From an uncultured Eubacteriaceae bacterium (lineage in GTDB: Bacteria; Bacillota; Clostridia; Eubacteriales; UBA1433): a DNA stretch of 5,466 bases. Positions 1 through 5,466 of this stretch are shown in pieces (position 1 is the stretch's first letter; every line of letters starts with the position of its first letter). The notes below the pieces were generated by a model, which saw nothing but the letters and a program-made list of their open reading frames with translations, made no database searches and was not told the DNA's origin. Both the position numbers and the translations under genes were made by a program. Where the stretch lies: NCBI GenBank assembly GCA_937880125.1, contig CALFLU010000066.1, positions 1 to 5,466 on the forward strand. The letters run 5' to 3'.

Positions 1-95
1 AGAAAATTTTGGAAAAGCAGATCAATCATCAAGAGCATCAAGTCATTATCAACAATGTCATTGATGAAATGGGCAAAACAAAATGGCAGAACTGA
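1..95 (+). CDS. atpF: F-type ATP synthase subunit b, C-terminal end (partial)
   Basis: Only the last 30 codons are present. The reading frame runs from base 3 to a TGA at 93-95 and begins KILEKQINHQEH. This lysine- and glutamate-rich helical tail resembles the C-terminal end of Fo subunit b, where the peripheral stalk meets the delta subunit. The 5' part, including the membrane anchor, lies outside the window. The identity rests on the matching tail and on its position directly before atpH, which is the usual b-delta order. The stop lies 13 bases inside atpH, so the two genes overlap and are probably translated together. With only 30 residues, similarity alone would be weak evidence; context makes the call reasonably firm. 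Confidence 0.85.
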   Translation, partial: KILEKQINHQEHQVIINNVIDEMGKTKWQN

Positions 96-628
96 GTGTG
101 GAGATGACCTATGGTCAAGCTTTGTTTGATGCGGCCGTTGACACAAATCAACTGGAAAAAATACAACAGGAAACCAACTTTGTATTGGAATTATTGAAGG
201 GCAATGACGACTTTTTTAAATTTGTGACAATGCCTTCCATTGACGGCGAAGAGAAAAAAGAAGTGTTGCAAGAAGTGTTTGCGGGCAAACTCAGCAAAGA
301 GACATTGAATTTTTTATTTATTTTGATTGACAAAGGAAGAATCGGACATTTCGAAAAAATTGTTCGACATTATCGGAGTTTGCAGCGTGCGCACAGCGAG
401 GTGTGTGCGGGCGTTGTGTATTCGGTGGAGCCGCTGGATAGTGCGCAACACAAAAAACTGGAAGCGGATTTGTCAACGCTGCTGCGCAAGCAGGTGGTGT
501 TGACAAACGAGCGGGATTTGTCGCTGCTCGGAGGCATAAAAGTTCAAATTGAAGGCAAAGTCTTGGACGCTTCTTTAAAAAAGAAATTGGAAGAATTGAA
601 AAGAGACATCAAAAGCGGCAGACAATGA
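83..628 (+). CDS. atpH: F-type ATP synthase subunit delta
   Basis: This 181-residue protein has the usual length of bacterial delta (OSCP-type) subunits. Delta sits on top of the alpha3-beta3 head and ties it to the b-subunit stalk, so that the head does not turn with the rotor. The N-terminal helical domain opens with TYGQALFDAA (residues 9-18), close to the family pattern TYAxALFxxA. The C-terminal part carries the conserved LLGGIKVQIEGKVLDAS stretch (residues 148-164), followed by a charged helix typical of the family. The ATG at 83 is preferred because it gives the full N-terminus; the next ATG at 104 would remove the first seven residues. No strong ribosome binding site precedes it, and the start lies inside atpF, which suggests translational coupling. 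The protein looks intact and ordinary. Confidence 0.97.
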   Translation: MAELSVEMTYGQALFDAAVDTNQLEKIQQETNFVLELLKGNDDFFKFVTMPSIDGEEKKEVLQEVFAGKLSKETLNFLFILIDKGRIGHFEKIVRHYRSLQRAHSEVCAGVVYSVEPLDSAQHKKLEADLSTLLRKQVVLTNERDLSLLGGIKVQIEGKVLDASLKKKLEELKRDIKSGRQ

Positions 629-655
629 CAGCGTTGTAAACCAAAGGATTGTTTT

Positions 656-660
656 GAGGT
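656..660 (+). promoter_or_regulatory. Ribosome binding site of atpA
   Basis: GAGGT lies six bases before the ATG at 667, in the 38-base gap between atpH and atpA. It fits a Shine-Dalgarno site and supports the chosen start. The rest of the gap (629-666) shows no hairpin or promoter that I can support. Confidence 0.75.
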
Positions 661-666
661 AAGCAA

Positions 667-2178
667 ATGGAATTAAGACCCGAAGAAATCAGTGCGGTGA
701 TAAGAGAGCGAATCAAAAATTATAAAAGCGAACTGGAAATTGAAGAATACGGCACCGTGTTGCAAATCGGTGACGGCATTGCCCGTGTCTATGGGCTGAG
801 CAGGTGCATGGCAGGCGAATTGCTGCGTTTTTCCGACGATGTTTACGGCATGGCGCTGAACTTGGAAGAAGACAATATAGCGGCGGTGATACTGGGCTCG
901 GACACAAACATCAAAGAGGGCGACATTGTCCATTTGACCGGCAGGGTGGTAGAAGTACCTGTGGGCGAAGCCTTGATAGGGCGCGTTGTCAACGCACTGG
1001 GCCAACCTATTGACGGAAAAGGGCCCATTGCCACGAGCAAGTCACGGCCTGTGGAAAGCGAAGCACCGGGGATTTTGCAAAGAAAATCGGTGCACCAGCC
1101 ACTGCAAACAGGCATCAAGGCCATTGACTCGGTGATACCCATCGGCAAGGGGCAGCGCGAGCTGATTATCGGCGACAGGCAAGTGGGCAAGACAGCCATT
1201 GCCGTGGACACCATCATCAATCAAAAGGCGGAAAACGTCATTTGCATTTATGTTGCCATCGGTCAAAAAAAATCCACCGTGGCGCAGCTGGTGCAGACGT
1301 TGGAAAATAAAGGGGCGATGAAATACACCATTGTGGTATCGGCCACGGCCAGCGACATGGCGCCGCTGCAATATATTGCACCCTATGCCGGTTGTGCAAT
1401 CGGCGAAGAATTTATGTATCAGGGAAAAGACGTACTGATTATTTATGACGATTTATCCAAGCACGCCGTGGCCTATCGCACGATGTCGCTGCTTCTTCGC
1501 AGGCCGCCGGGCAGGGAGGCATATCCCGGAGACGTGTTTTATTTGCACAGCAGACTGCTGGAGCGCGCGGCAAAGCTGAGCGACGAAATGGGCGGCGGGT
1601 CTATGACGGCTCTGCCCATTGTCGAAACTCAGGCGGGGGACGTGGCAGCCTATATTCCCACCAACGTCATTTCGATTACCGACGGTCAGATCTTTTTGGA
1701 GACGGAGTTGTTTCATACCGGCCACAGACCTGCGGTGAACTCGGGTATATCGGTCTCAAGGGTAGGGGGAAACGCGCAAATTAAGGCGATGAAGCAAGTA
1801 TCCGGCAAAATCAAACTGGAACTTGCCCAATATAGAGAATTACAGAGCTTTTCGCAATTTGGCTCTGATATTGATAAAGAAACGAAACAGCGACTTGATC
1901 ATGGCGAGCGGCTTATGGAGATATTGAAGCAAAAGCAATATAATCCGTTAAAAGTAGAACATCAGATTTTGATTATTTATGCGGCGGTCAATAATTATTT
2001 AAGCGATATTGCCGTGGAAGACATAAAAGAATTTGAGACAGGGCTGTTTGAATTTATGGACACGTATCATCCCGAAATCGGCAAAGAAATCAAAGAAAAG
2101 GGCATGATTGATGCCGAATTGGAAGAACAGATCAAAAAGACGATTTTGGCATACAAGCAAAGGCGACAAAAACAATAA
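667..2178 (+). CDS. atpA: F-type ATP synthase subunit alpha
   Basis: This is the non-catalytic nucleotide-binding subunit of the F1 head, 503 residues long, as usual for the family. The N-terminal beta-barrel domain (about 25-95) includes GTVLQIGDGIARVYGL. The central nucleotide-binding domain has a Walker A loop GDRQVGKT at 169-176 and a Walker B strand VLIIYDD at 256-262. Alpha subunits carry Gln (here Q172) in the P-loop. The alpha/beta signature PAVNSGISVS is at 355-364, and the following R365 in SVSRVGG corresponds to the arginine finger that reaches into the catalytic site on beta. The C-terminal helical domain (about 380-503) is complete. It lies between atpH and atpG, as in most bacterial operons. 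The ATG start has a GAGGT site six bases upstream, and the N-terminus MELRPEEIS matches the family. No disruption or missing key residue was seen. Confidence 0.99.
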   Translation: MELRPEEISAVIRERIKNYKSELEIEEYGTVLQIGDGIARVYGLSRCMAGELLRFSDDVYGMALNLEEDNIAAVILGSDTNIKEGDIVHLTGRVVEVPVGEALIGRVVNALGQPIDGKGPIATSKSRPVESEAPGILQRKSVHQPLQTGIKAIDSVIPIGKGQRELIIGDRQVGKTAIAVDTIINQKAENVICIYVAIGQKKSTVAQLVQTLENKGAMKYTIVVSATASDMAPLQYIAPYAGCAIGEEFMYQGKDVLIIYDDLSKHAVAYRTMSLLLRRPPGREAYPGDVFYLHSRLLERAAKLSDEMGGGSMTALPIVETQAGDVAAYIPTNVISITDGQIFLETELFHTGHRPAVNSGISVSRVGGNAQIKAMKQVSGKIKLELAQYRELQSFSQFGSDIDKETKQRLDHGERLMEILKQKQYNPLKVEHQILIIYAAVNNYLSDIAVEDIKEFETGLFEFMDTYHPEIGKEIKEKGMIDAELEEQIKKTILAYKQRRQKQ

Positions 2179-2182
2179 CGAT

Positions 2183-2188
2183 AAAGGT
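2183..2188 (+). promoter_or_regulatory. Probable ribosome binding site of atpG
   Basis: The purine stretch ending in AAAGGT lies about eight bases before the ATG at 2197, inside the 18-base gap between the atpA stop and atpG. It is a moderate Shine-Dalgarno match. The short gap leaves no room for a separate promoter or terminator. Confidence 0.55.
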
Positions 2189-2196
2189 ATTAAAAA

Positions 2197-3081
2197 ATGG
2201 CAGCCGGCAATTTGAGAGACATCAAAAGAAGAATAAAGAGTATTGACAGCACAGCGCATATTACCAATGCGATGAAGCTGGTTTCGTCTGCCAAATTGCG
2301 CAGAGCAAAGGCGACGTATGAAAAGGTGGACAAATATCTTTATTTGATTCAGCAGTCCATTGAAGATGTGTTTAAAAAAGCGTCGGACATTCCCGATGAA
2401 TACACAAAAGTAAAGGCACATGTCAACAGAACTTGCTATATTATCATCACCGGCAACCGCGGTTTGTGTGGCGGGTTCAACTCTTCGGTTATTCGGCGTG
2501 CACTGTATGAAATGCAAAAAGAAGCGCACGAAGAAGACAGAGAGGATCCCGTTTTAGTAACCATTGGGCTCAAGGGAAAGGAATTTTTTTCGAAGCGGGG
2601 ATATGACATAGAAAGCGAATATTTGTCTCCGCCCGAGGACATTTCCTTTGTAGGGACCCAGGCAGGCAGCAAGCCGATTGTGGACATGTATCGCGAGGAC
2701 AAAATCGATAAAATCGTTTTGATATACAACCGCTATGTGGACTCGTTTCGACAAGAGGTATCGGTTAAAACACTGCTGCCCTTTGTCTATGCGCAGGCGG
2801 AGTCGGAGACAAAAACAGAACGCAAATATATAGAATATGAACCTTCCATGGAAGAGGTGCTCAATTATTTGATCCCCAAATACGTGGAAGTGATGATTTA
2901 TGGCGCGATGATTGAATCGGCGACCAGTGAGCATGCGGCGCGCAGAATGGCCATGGAAAATGCCTCGGAGAGTGCAAAGGACATGATAGCACAGTTGAAT
3001 CTGAGTTTTAACCAGGCGCGTCAGGCAGCGATAACAAACGAAATTTCAGAAGTGGTGCGCGGCTCGGAAGCATTGAAATAG
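2197..3081 (+). CDS. atpG: F-type ATP synthase subunit gamma
   Basis: This is the central rotor shaft of F1, 294 residues, near the usual 285-295. Gamma forms a long coiled coil from its two ends, which turns inside the alpha3-beta3 head and joins the c-ring with epsilon. The N-terminal helix has the hallmark ITNAMKLVSSAKLRRA (residues 22-37). The Rossmann-like middle begins with YIIITGNRGLCGGFN (81-95), where the family usually has GDRGLCGG or SDRGLCGG. The C-terminal helix holds ESATSEHAARRMAM (240-253) and RQAAITNEISEVVRGSEAL (275-293). The last stretch matches the gamma signature, except that Ser290 stands where Ala is usual after the conserved Gly. It sits 18 bases after atpA and 36 bases before the likely atpD start. 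The product appears intact, and the ATG start fits the family N-terminus MAxxxLRDIKRRI. Confidence 0.98.
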   Translation: MAAGNLRDIKRRIKSIDSTAHITNAMKLVSSAKLRRAKATYEKVDKYLYLIQQSIEDVFKKASDIPDEYTKVKAHVNRTCYIIITGNRGLCGGFNSSVIRRALYEMQKEAHEEDREDPVLVTIGLKGKEFFSKRGYDIESEYLSPPEDISFVGTQAGSKPIVDMYREDKIDKIVLIYNRYVDSFRQEVSVKTLLPFVYAQAESETKTERKYIEYEPSMEEVLNYLIPKYVEVMIYGAMIESATSEHAARRMAMENASESAKDMIAQLNLSFNQARQAAITNEISEVVRGSEALK

Positions 3082-3103
3082 ATGCATATGAGGCGAACCC
3101 AGC

Positions 3104-3110
3104 AGGAGGT
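3104..3110 (+). promoter_or_regulatory. Strong ribosome binding site that sets the atpD start
   Basis: A perfect AGGAGGT lies seven bases before a TTG codon at 3118. It falls inside the in-frame extension that would be translated if the ATG at 3082 or 3088 were the start. Its strength and spacing point to TTG 3118 as the true initiation codon of atpD. Confidence 0.85.
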
Positions 3111-3117
3111 AGACACG

Positions 3118-4509
3118 TTGGCAGAACATACAGGAGCAATTCATCAAGTGATTGGACCCGTTATTGACATTAAGTTTGAGCCCGACCAAATGCCAAACTT
3201 GCACAACGCGGTGGAGATAAAATTCGGCGACAAAGACGTCATTGCCGAAGTGGCGCAGCATGTGGGTGATGATGTTGCCCGCTGCATTGCACTCTCTTCC
3301 ACAGAGGGCATGCAACGCGGCATGGCGGCATCAGACAGCGGCAAACCCATTGAGGTGCCGGTGGGCAAAGAAGTTTTGGGCAGAGTATTTAATGTTATCG
3401 GCGAGACGATTGATGAAAAAGGACCTTGCATCACCGAAGAAAAAATGCCCATTCACAGGGCGGCGCCGTCCTTTGAGGAGCAAGACACCACGTCGCAAAT
3501 CTTTGAAACGGGGATCAAAGTCGTAGACTTAATTGCCCCCTATGCCAAGGGCGGAAAAATCGGTCTGTTTGGCGGTGCGGGCGTGGGCAAAACCGTTTTG
3601 ATTCAAGAATTGATTCACAATATTGCCAAGGAGCACGGCGGCATTTCGGTGTTTACCGGTGTAGGCGAGCGCACCCGTGAAGGCAATGACTTGTATCATG
3701 AGATGATTGAATCCGGCGTTATCGAAAAAACGGCGATGGTTTTCGGGCAGATGAACGAGCCGCCCGGTGCCAGAATGCGCGTGGCGCTGACGGGGTTGAC
3801 CATGGCGGAGTATTTCAGAGATGTAGAAGGCCAAGACGTGCTGCTCTTTATTGACAACATCTTTCGCTTTTCCCAGGCGGGCTCAGAAGTTTCGGCACTA
3901 TTGGGACGCATTCCCAGCGCTGTGGGCTATCAGCCCACCCTTGCCACGGAAATGGGCGCGCTGCAGGAGCGTATCACTTCGACAAAGAAGGGTTCCATCA
4001 CGTCGGTACAGGCCATTTATGTGCCTGCGGACGACTTGACCGACCCGGCGCCGGCTACGACCTTTGCGCATTTGGACGCCACAACGGTGTTGTCGCGTGC
4101 CATTACCGAGTTGGGCATTTATCCTGCGGTGGATCCGCTGGAGTCCTCTTCGCGCATTTTGGATCCGTTGATTGTGGGCGAAGATCATTACAACACGGCA
4201 CGGGGCGTGCAAGAAGTGTTGCAGCGCTATAAAGACTTGCAAGACATTATTGCAATACTGGGTATGGACGAGTTGAGCGATGACGACAAATTGTTGGTGG
4301 CCAGGGCAAGAAAAATTCAACGATTCCTTTCACAGCCCTTTCAGGTTGCCGAGCAGTTTACCGGCGTTGCCGGAAAATATATTCCGTTAAACGAGACCAT
4401 CAGAGGTTTTAAAGAAATTTTGGAGGGGCAGCACGACAACATTCCCGAAGCCTTGTTTTTGTATGCGGGCACCATTGACGAAGTGGTGGAAAGGGCGAAA
4501 AAGTCATGA
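3118..4509 (+). CDS. atpD: F-type ATP synthase subunit beta (catalytic), likely TTG start
   Basis: This is the catalytic subunit of F1, which makes or splits ATP at the alpha-beta interfaces. From the TTG it has 463 residues, normal for the family, and starts (M)AEHTGAIHQVIGPVIDI, as beta subunits do. Motifs in this numbering: Walker A GGAGVGKT at 152-159; GERTREGNDL with catalytic Glu184 and Arg185; Walker B VLLFIDN at 241-247 with Asp246; RIPSAVGYQPTLATEMG beginning at 264; signature PAVDPLESSS at 336-345; and DELSDDD at 384-390, a variant of the usual DELSEED lever that contacts gamma. The open frame extends upstream to an ATG at 3082, directly after the atpG stop. The extra 12 residues (MHMRRTQQEVDT) do not look like the family, whereas AGGAGGT precedes the TTG. 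The gene ends in an ATGA overlap with atpC. Identity is certain; the start is very likely. Confidence 0.97.
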   Translation: MAEHTGAIHQVIGPVIDIKFEPDQMPNLHNAVEIKFGDKDVIAEVAQHVGDDVARCIALSSTEGMQRGMAASDSGKPIEVPVGKEVLGRVFNVIGETIDEKGPCITEEKMPIHRAAPSFEEQDTTSQIFETGIKVVDLIAPYAKGGKIGLFGGAGVGKTVLIQELIHNIAKEHGGISVFTGVGERTREGNDLYHEMIESGVIEKTAMVFGQMNEPPGARMRVALTGLTMAEYFRDVEGQDVLLFIDNIFRFSQAGSEVSALLGRIPSAVGYQPTLATEMGALQERITSTKKGSITSVQAIYVPADDLTDPAPATTFAHLDATTVLSRAITELGIYPAVDPLESSSRILDPLIVGEDHYNTARGVQEVLQRYKDLQDIIAILGMDELSDDDKLLVARARKIQRFLSQPFQVAEQFTGVAGKYIPLNETIRGFKEILEGQHDNIPEALFLYAGTIDEVVERAKKS

Positions 4510-4934
4510 GCAAGTCCTTTCGCCTCGAAGTCATAACCCCTGAGAGATTGTTTTATTCGGGGCAAGCGGAGCTGGTGATTGTAAAAACCGACAGCGGTGA
4601 AGAGGGCTACATGGCAGATCACACCTGGGCTGTGAAGTTGCTTCAGCCCGGGCAGTTGCGCATACAAGAAGAGGGTGCAGACCGAAAAAATATGAAATAT
4701 GCCGCCATATCGGAAGGCTACATTGTCGTGGAAGACAGCATTATGATTTTTACCGATGCGGCGGAGTGGCCCGAAGAAATTGATTTGGCCAGGGCGGAAC
4801 GTGCCAAAATGCGTGCGGAAAGCATGTTGCAGCAAATTCGCCCCGACGACAGTGAACATGCAAAACTGGAGGTGGCACTGCACCGCGCCATTAATCGCAT
4901 TCGCGTTAAGGGTGGCGGCAACCACCTGAAATAG
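4506..4934 (+). CDS. atpC: F-type ATP synthase subunit epsilon
   Basis: Epsilon is the small rotor subunit that joins gamma to the c-ring and can inhibit ATP hydrolysis. The 142-residue protein has the expected N-terminal beta-sandwich (about 1-86), opening FRLEVITPERLFYSGQAE (5-22). The C-terminal two-helix domain (about 88-142) follows. The second half of the sandwich has AISEGYIVVEDSIMIFTDAAE (67-87), typical of the family. Residues 92-97 read IDLARA and fit the I(L)DxxRA motif known from ATP-binding epsilon of Bacillus PS3. The loop GEEGYMADHTWAVKLLQPG (31-49) differs from the common GxxGILPxHAP form. The ATG overlaps the atpD stop as ATGA, so translation is probably coupled. A GGAAAGG stretch about eleven bases upstream is a possible ribosome binding site. 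This is the last atp gene. Confidence 0.97.
   Translation: MSKSFRLEVITPERLFYSGQAELVIVKTDSGEEGYMADHTWAVKLLQPGQLRIQEEGADRKNMKYAAISEGYIVVEDSIMIFTDAAEWPEEIDLARAERAKMRAESMLQQIRPDDSEHAKLEVALHRAINRIRVKGGGNHLK
4910..4927 (+). other. Short GC-rich hairpin at the 3' end of atpC
   Basis: GGTGG (4911-4915) and CCACC (4922-4926) can form a perfect five-base-pair stem with a six-base loop, with a possible extra G-U pair from 4910 and 4927. Four Ts follow at 4935-4938, but seven bases separate them from the stem. This is too weak and too poorly placed for a confident intrinsic terminator. It could slow polymerase, protect the mRNA end, or be chance, since it lies within codons for GGGNHL. Confidence 0.3.
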
Positions 4935-4937
4935 TTT

Positions 4938-4943
4938 TATAAT
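4938..4943 (+). promoter_or_regulatory. Candidate -10 box (TATAAT) before the Memo/LigB gene
   Basis: A perfect TATAAT lies in the 40-base spacer after atpC, 31 bases before the next start codon, so transcription could begin near 4950. No TTGACA-like -35 box is present at the expected distance (around 4915-4921 the sequence is GC-rich), and there is no TG extension of the -10. In AT-rich spacers such a hexamer can arise by chance. It could be a weak internal promoter that allows the following gene to be expressed apart from the ATP synthase genes. Confidence 0.35.
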
Positions 4944-4960
4944 AACAAAAGCATTTATTT

Positions 4961-4967
4961 GAGGAGG
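4961..4967 (+). promoter_or_regulatory. Ribosome binding site of the Memo/LigB gene
   Basis: GAGGAGG lies seven bases before the ATG at 4975. It is one of the two strongest Shine-Dalgarno sites in the window and confirms that the open frame starting there is a real gene even though its end is not in view. Confidence 0.85.
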
Positions 4968-4974
4968 GAAGAAA

Positions 4975-5466
4975 ATGGCTATTCTTGCAGCTTATGTTGT
5001 GCCGCATCCGCCGCTGATTGTGCCCGCTGTGGGCAGAGGCGAAGAGAAGAAGATACAAAAGACTGTGGACGCTTACCACACTATTGCTCAAAAAATTGCC
5101 GCGCAAAAGCCCTCGACCATCGTTTTTATTTCTCCGCATGCCACGGCATACGGAGATTATTTTCATATTGCCTCCGGGGGCGGCGCCTATGGCGATTTCA
5201 CCGATTTCGGCGCCAAAGAAGTGAGGCTGCAGGCGGAGTTTGACGAAGAGTTTATTGAGAAAATGTCGTTGCTTGCCCAAGAAAAAAGAATTGATGCGGG
5301 CACGTTGGGCGCCGGGCAACGAAGGCTGGACCATGGCGTGACGGTGCCGCTGTATTTTATTGATCAATATATTCATGATACCCGGGCGGTGATATTGTCC
5401 GTATCGGGTTTTTCACGCCAAACGCACTTTGATTATGGCAGGTGTATTGACGAGGCGGCAAATGCC
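4975..5466 (+). CDS. Class III extradiol dioxygenase-like (Memo/LigB) protein of the AmmeMemoRadiSam group, partial
   Basis: An open frame of 164 codons begins at ATG 4975 and runs off the window without a stop. The product starts MAILAAYVVPHPPLIVP and contains FISPHATAYGDYF (51-63), GDFTDFGA (73-80) and LDHGVTVPLYF (118-128). These are landmarks of the LigB/Memo fold. His11 and His55 sit where the family holds its metal ligands, and His120 in the DHG motif is a likely active-site residue. From memory, Clostridia carry very similar proteins in which this domain is fused to a C-terminal AMMECR1 domain, annotated as AmmeMemoRadiSam system protein A; a partner radical SAM gene is often next to it. 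Neither can be seen here. The biochemical role of this group is not established, and no dioxygenase substrate should be assumed. No signal peptide or membrane segment is evident. The gene follows atpC by 40 bases, on the same strand, with its own strong ribosome binding site. Confidence 0.85.
   Translation, partial: MAILAAYVVPHPPLIVPAVGRGEEKKIQKTVDAYHTIAQKIAAQKPSTIVFISPHATAYGDYFHIASGGGAYGDFTDFGAKEVRLQAEFDEEFIEKMSLLAQEKRIDAGTLGAGQRRLDHGVTVPLYFIDQYIHDTRAVILSVSGFSRQTHFDYGRCIDEAANA

Noticed and set aside
625..639. ATGA at the atpH stop as the start of a tiny gene
   Set aside because: The frame encodes only four residues (MTAL) before a TAA, so it is not a credible gene.
1999..2529. 176-residue minus-strand open frame opposite the end of atpA and start of atpG
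   Set aside because: It is antisense to conserved coding sequence. The Phe- and Cys-rich protein is typical of the reverse complement of Lys/Glu-rich codons, not of a real membrane protein.
3082..3090. ATG codons at 3082 and 3088 as the atpD start
   Set aside because: The added residues do not fit the beta family and the strong AGGAGGT lies downstream of both, properly spaced for TTG 3118.
4341..4925. 194-residue open frame on the minus strand opposite atpD and atpC
   Set aside because: It lies fully antisense to two certain genes, its protein matches no family I recognise, and its composition is what the reverse of a coding strand gives.
4959..5243. Plus-strand open frame overlapping the Memo/LigB start in another frame
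   Set aside because: It is Arg/Cys-rich without family resemblance and starts before the GAGGAGG site; the frame at 4975 explains this stretch.
4906..5376. 156-residue minus-strand open frame opposite the Memo/LigB gene
   Set aside because: The plus-strand frame from 4975 has clear family motifs and an ideal ribosome binding site; the minus frame has neither.
1..5466. A new defence system, mobile element, CRISPR array or RNA gene
   Set aside because: The window is nearly filled by conserved atp genes. I saw no repeats in array form, transposase or integrase motifs, or tRNA-like folds.

Overview
The window holds the 3' two-thirds of a bacterial F-type ATP synthase (atp) operon, followed by the start of an unrelated gene for a Memo/LigB-type protein. 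All genes lie on the + strand and are packed tightly, with no gap longer than about 40 bases. The gene order is b (atpF, last 30 codons only), delta (atpH), alpha (atpA), gamma (atpG), beta (atpD) and epsilon (atpC). This is the classical F1Fo order, and the a and c subunit genes presumably lie upstream of position 1. The window is therefore mostly a conserved core-metabolism region, not an accessory island.

The organism looks like an anaerobic Firmicute of the class Clostridia, perhaps near Lachnospiraceae. The grounds are purine-rich AGGAGG-type ribosome binding sites, moderate base composition, Clostridia-like wording of the alpha, beta and epsilon proteins, and a downstream LigB-domain protein of the AmmeMemoRadiSam group. 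That protein closely resembles, from memory, proteins of gut Clostridia. This placement is an inference from memory of these families and was not computed.

Layout: 1-95 is the tail of atpF, overlapping atpH (83-628) by 13 bases. atpA (667-2178) follows after 38 bases with a GAGGT ribosome binding site. atpG (2197-3081) follows after 18 bases. atpD most likely begins at a TTG codon at 3118, behind a perfect AGGAGGT, not at the in-frame ATG at 3082, and it ends at 4509. atpC (4506-4934) overlaps atpD by an ATGA. A 40-base spacer then carries a perfect TATAAT and a GAGGAGG ribosome binding site. It leads into a Memo/LigB-domain gene that starts at 4975 and runs off the window.

Function: the delta, alpha, gamma, beta and epsilon proteins make up the whole soluble F1 part (alpha3-beta3-gamma-delta-epsilon). 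With membrane Fo (a, b, c) they couple an ion gradient to ATP synthesis or hydrolysis. All key catalytic motifs are intact. Proton or sodium specificity is set by the a and c subunits and cannot be read here. The most interesting points are the poorly understood Memo/AMMECR1-type gene directly behind the operon, the TTG start of atpD, and an ATP-binding-type motif in the epsilon C-terminal domain. I saw no mobile element, CRISPR array, RNA gene or clearly new system.
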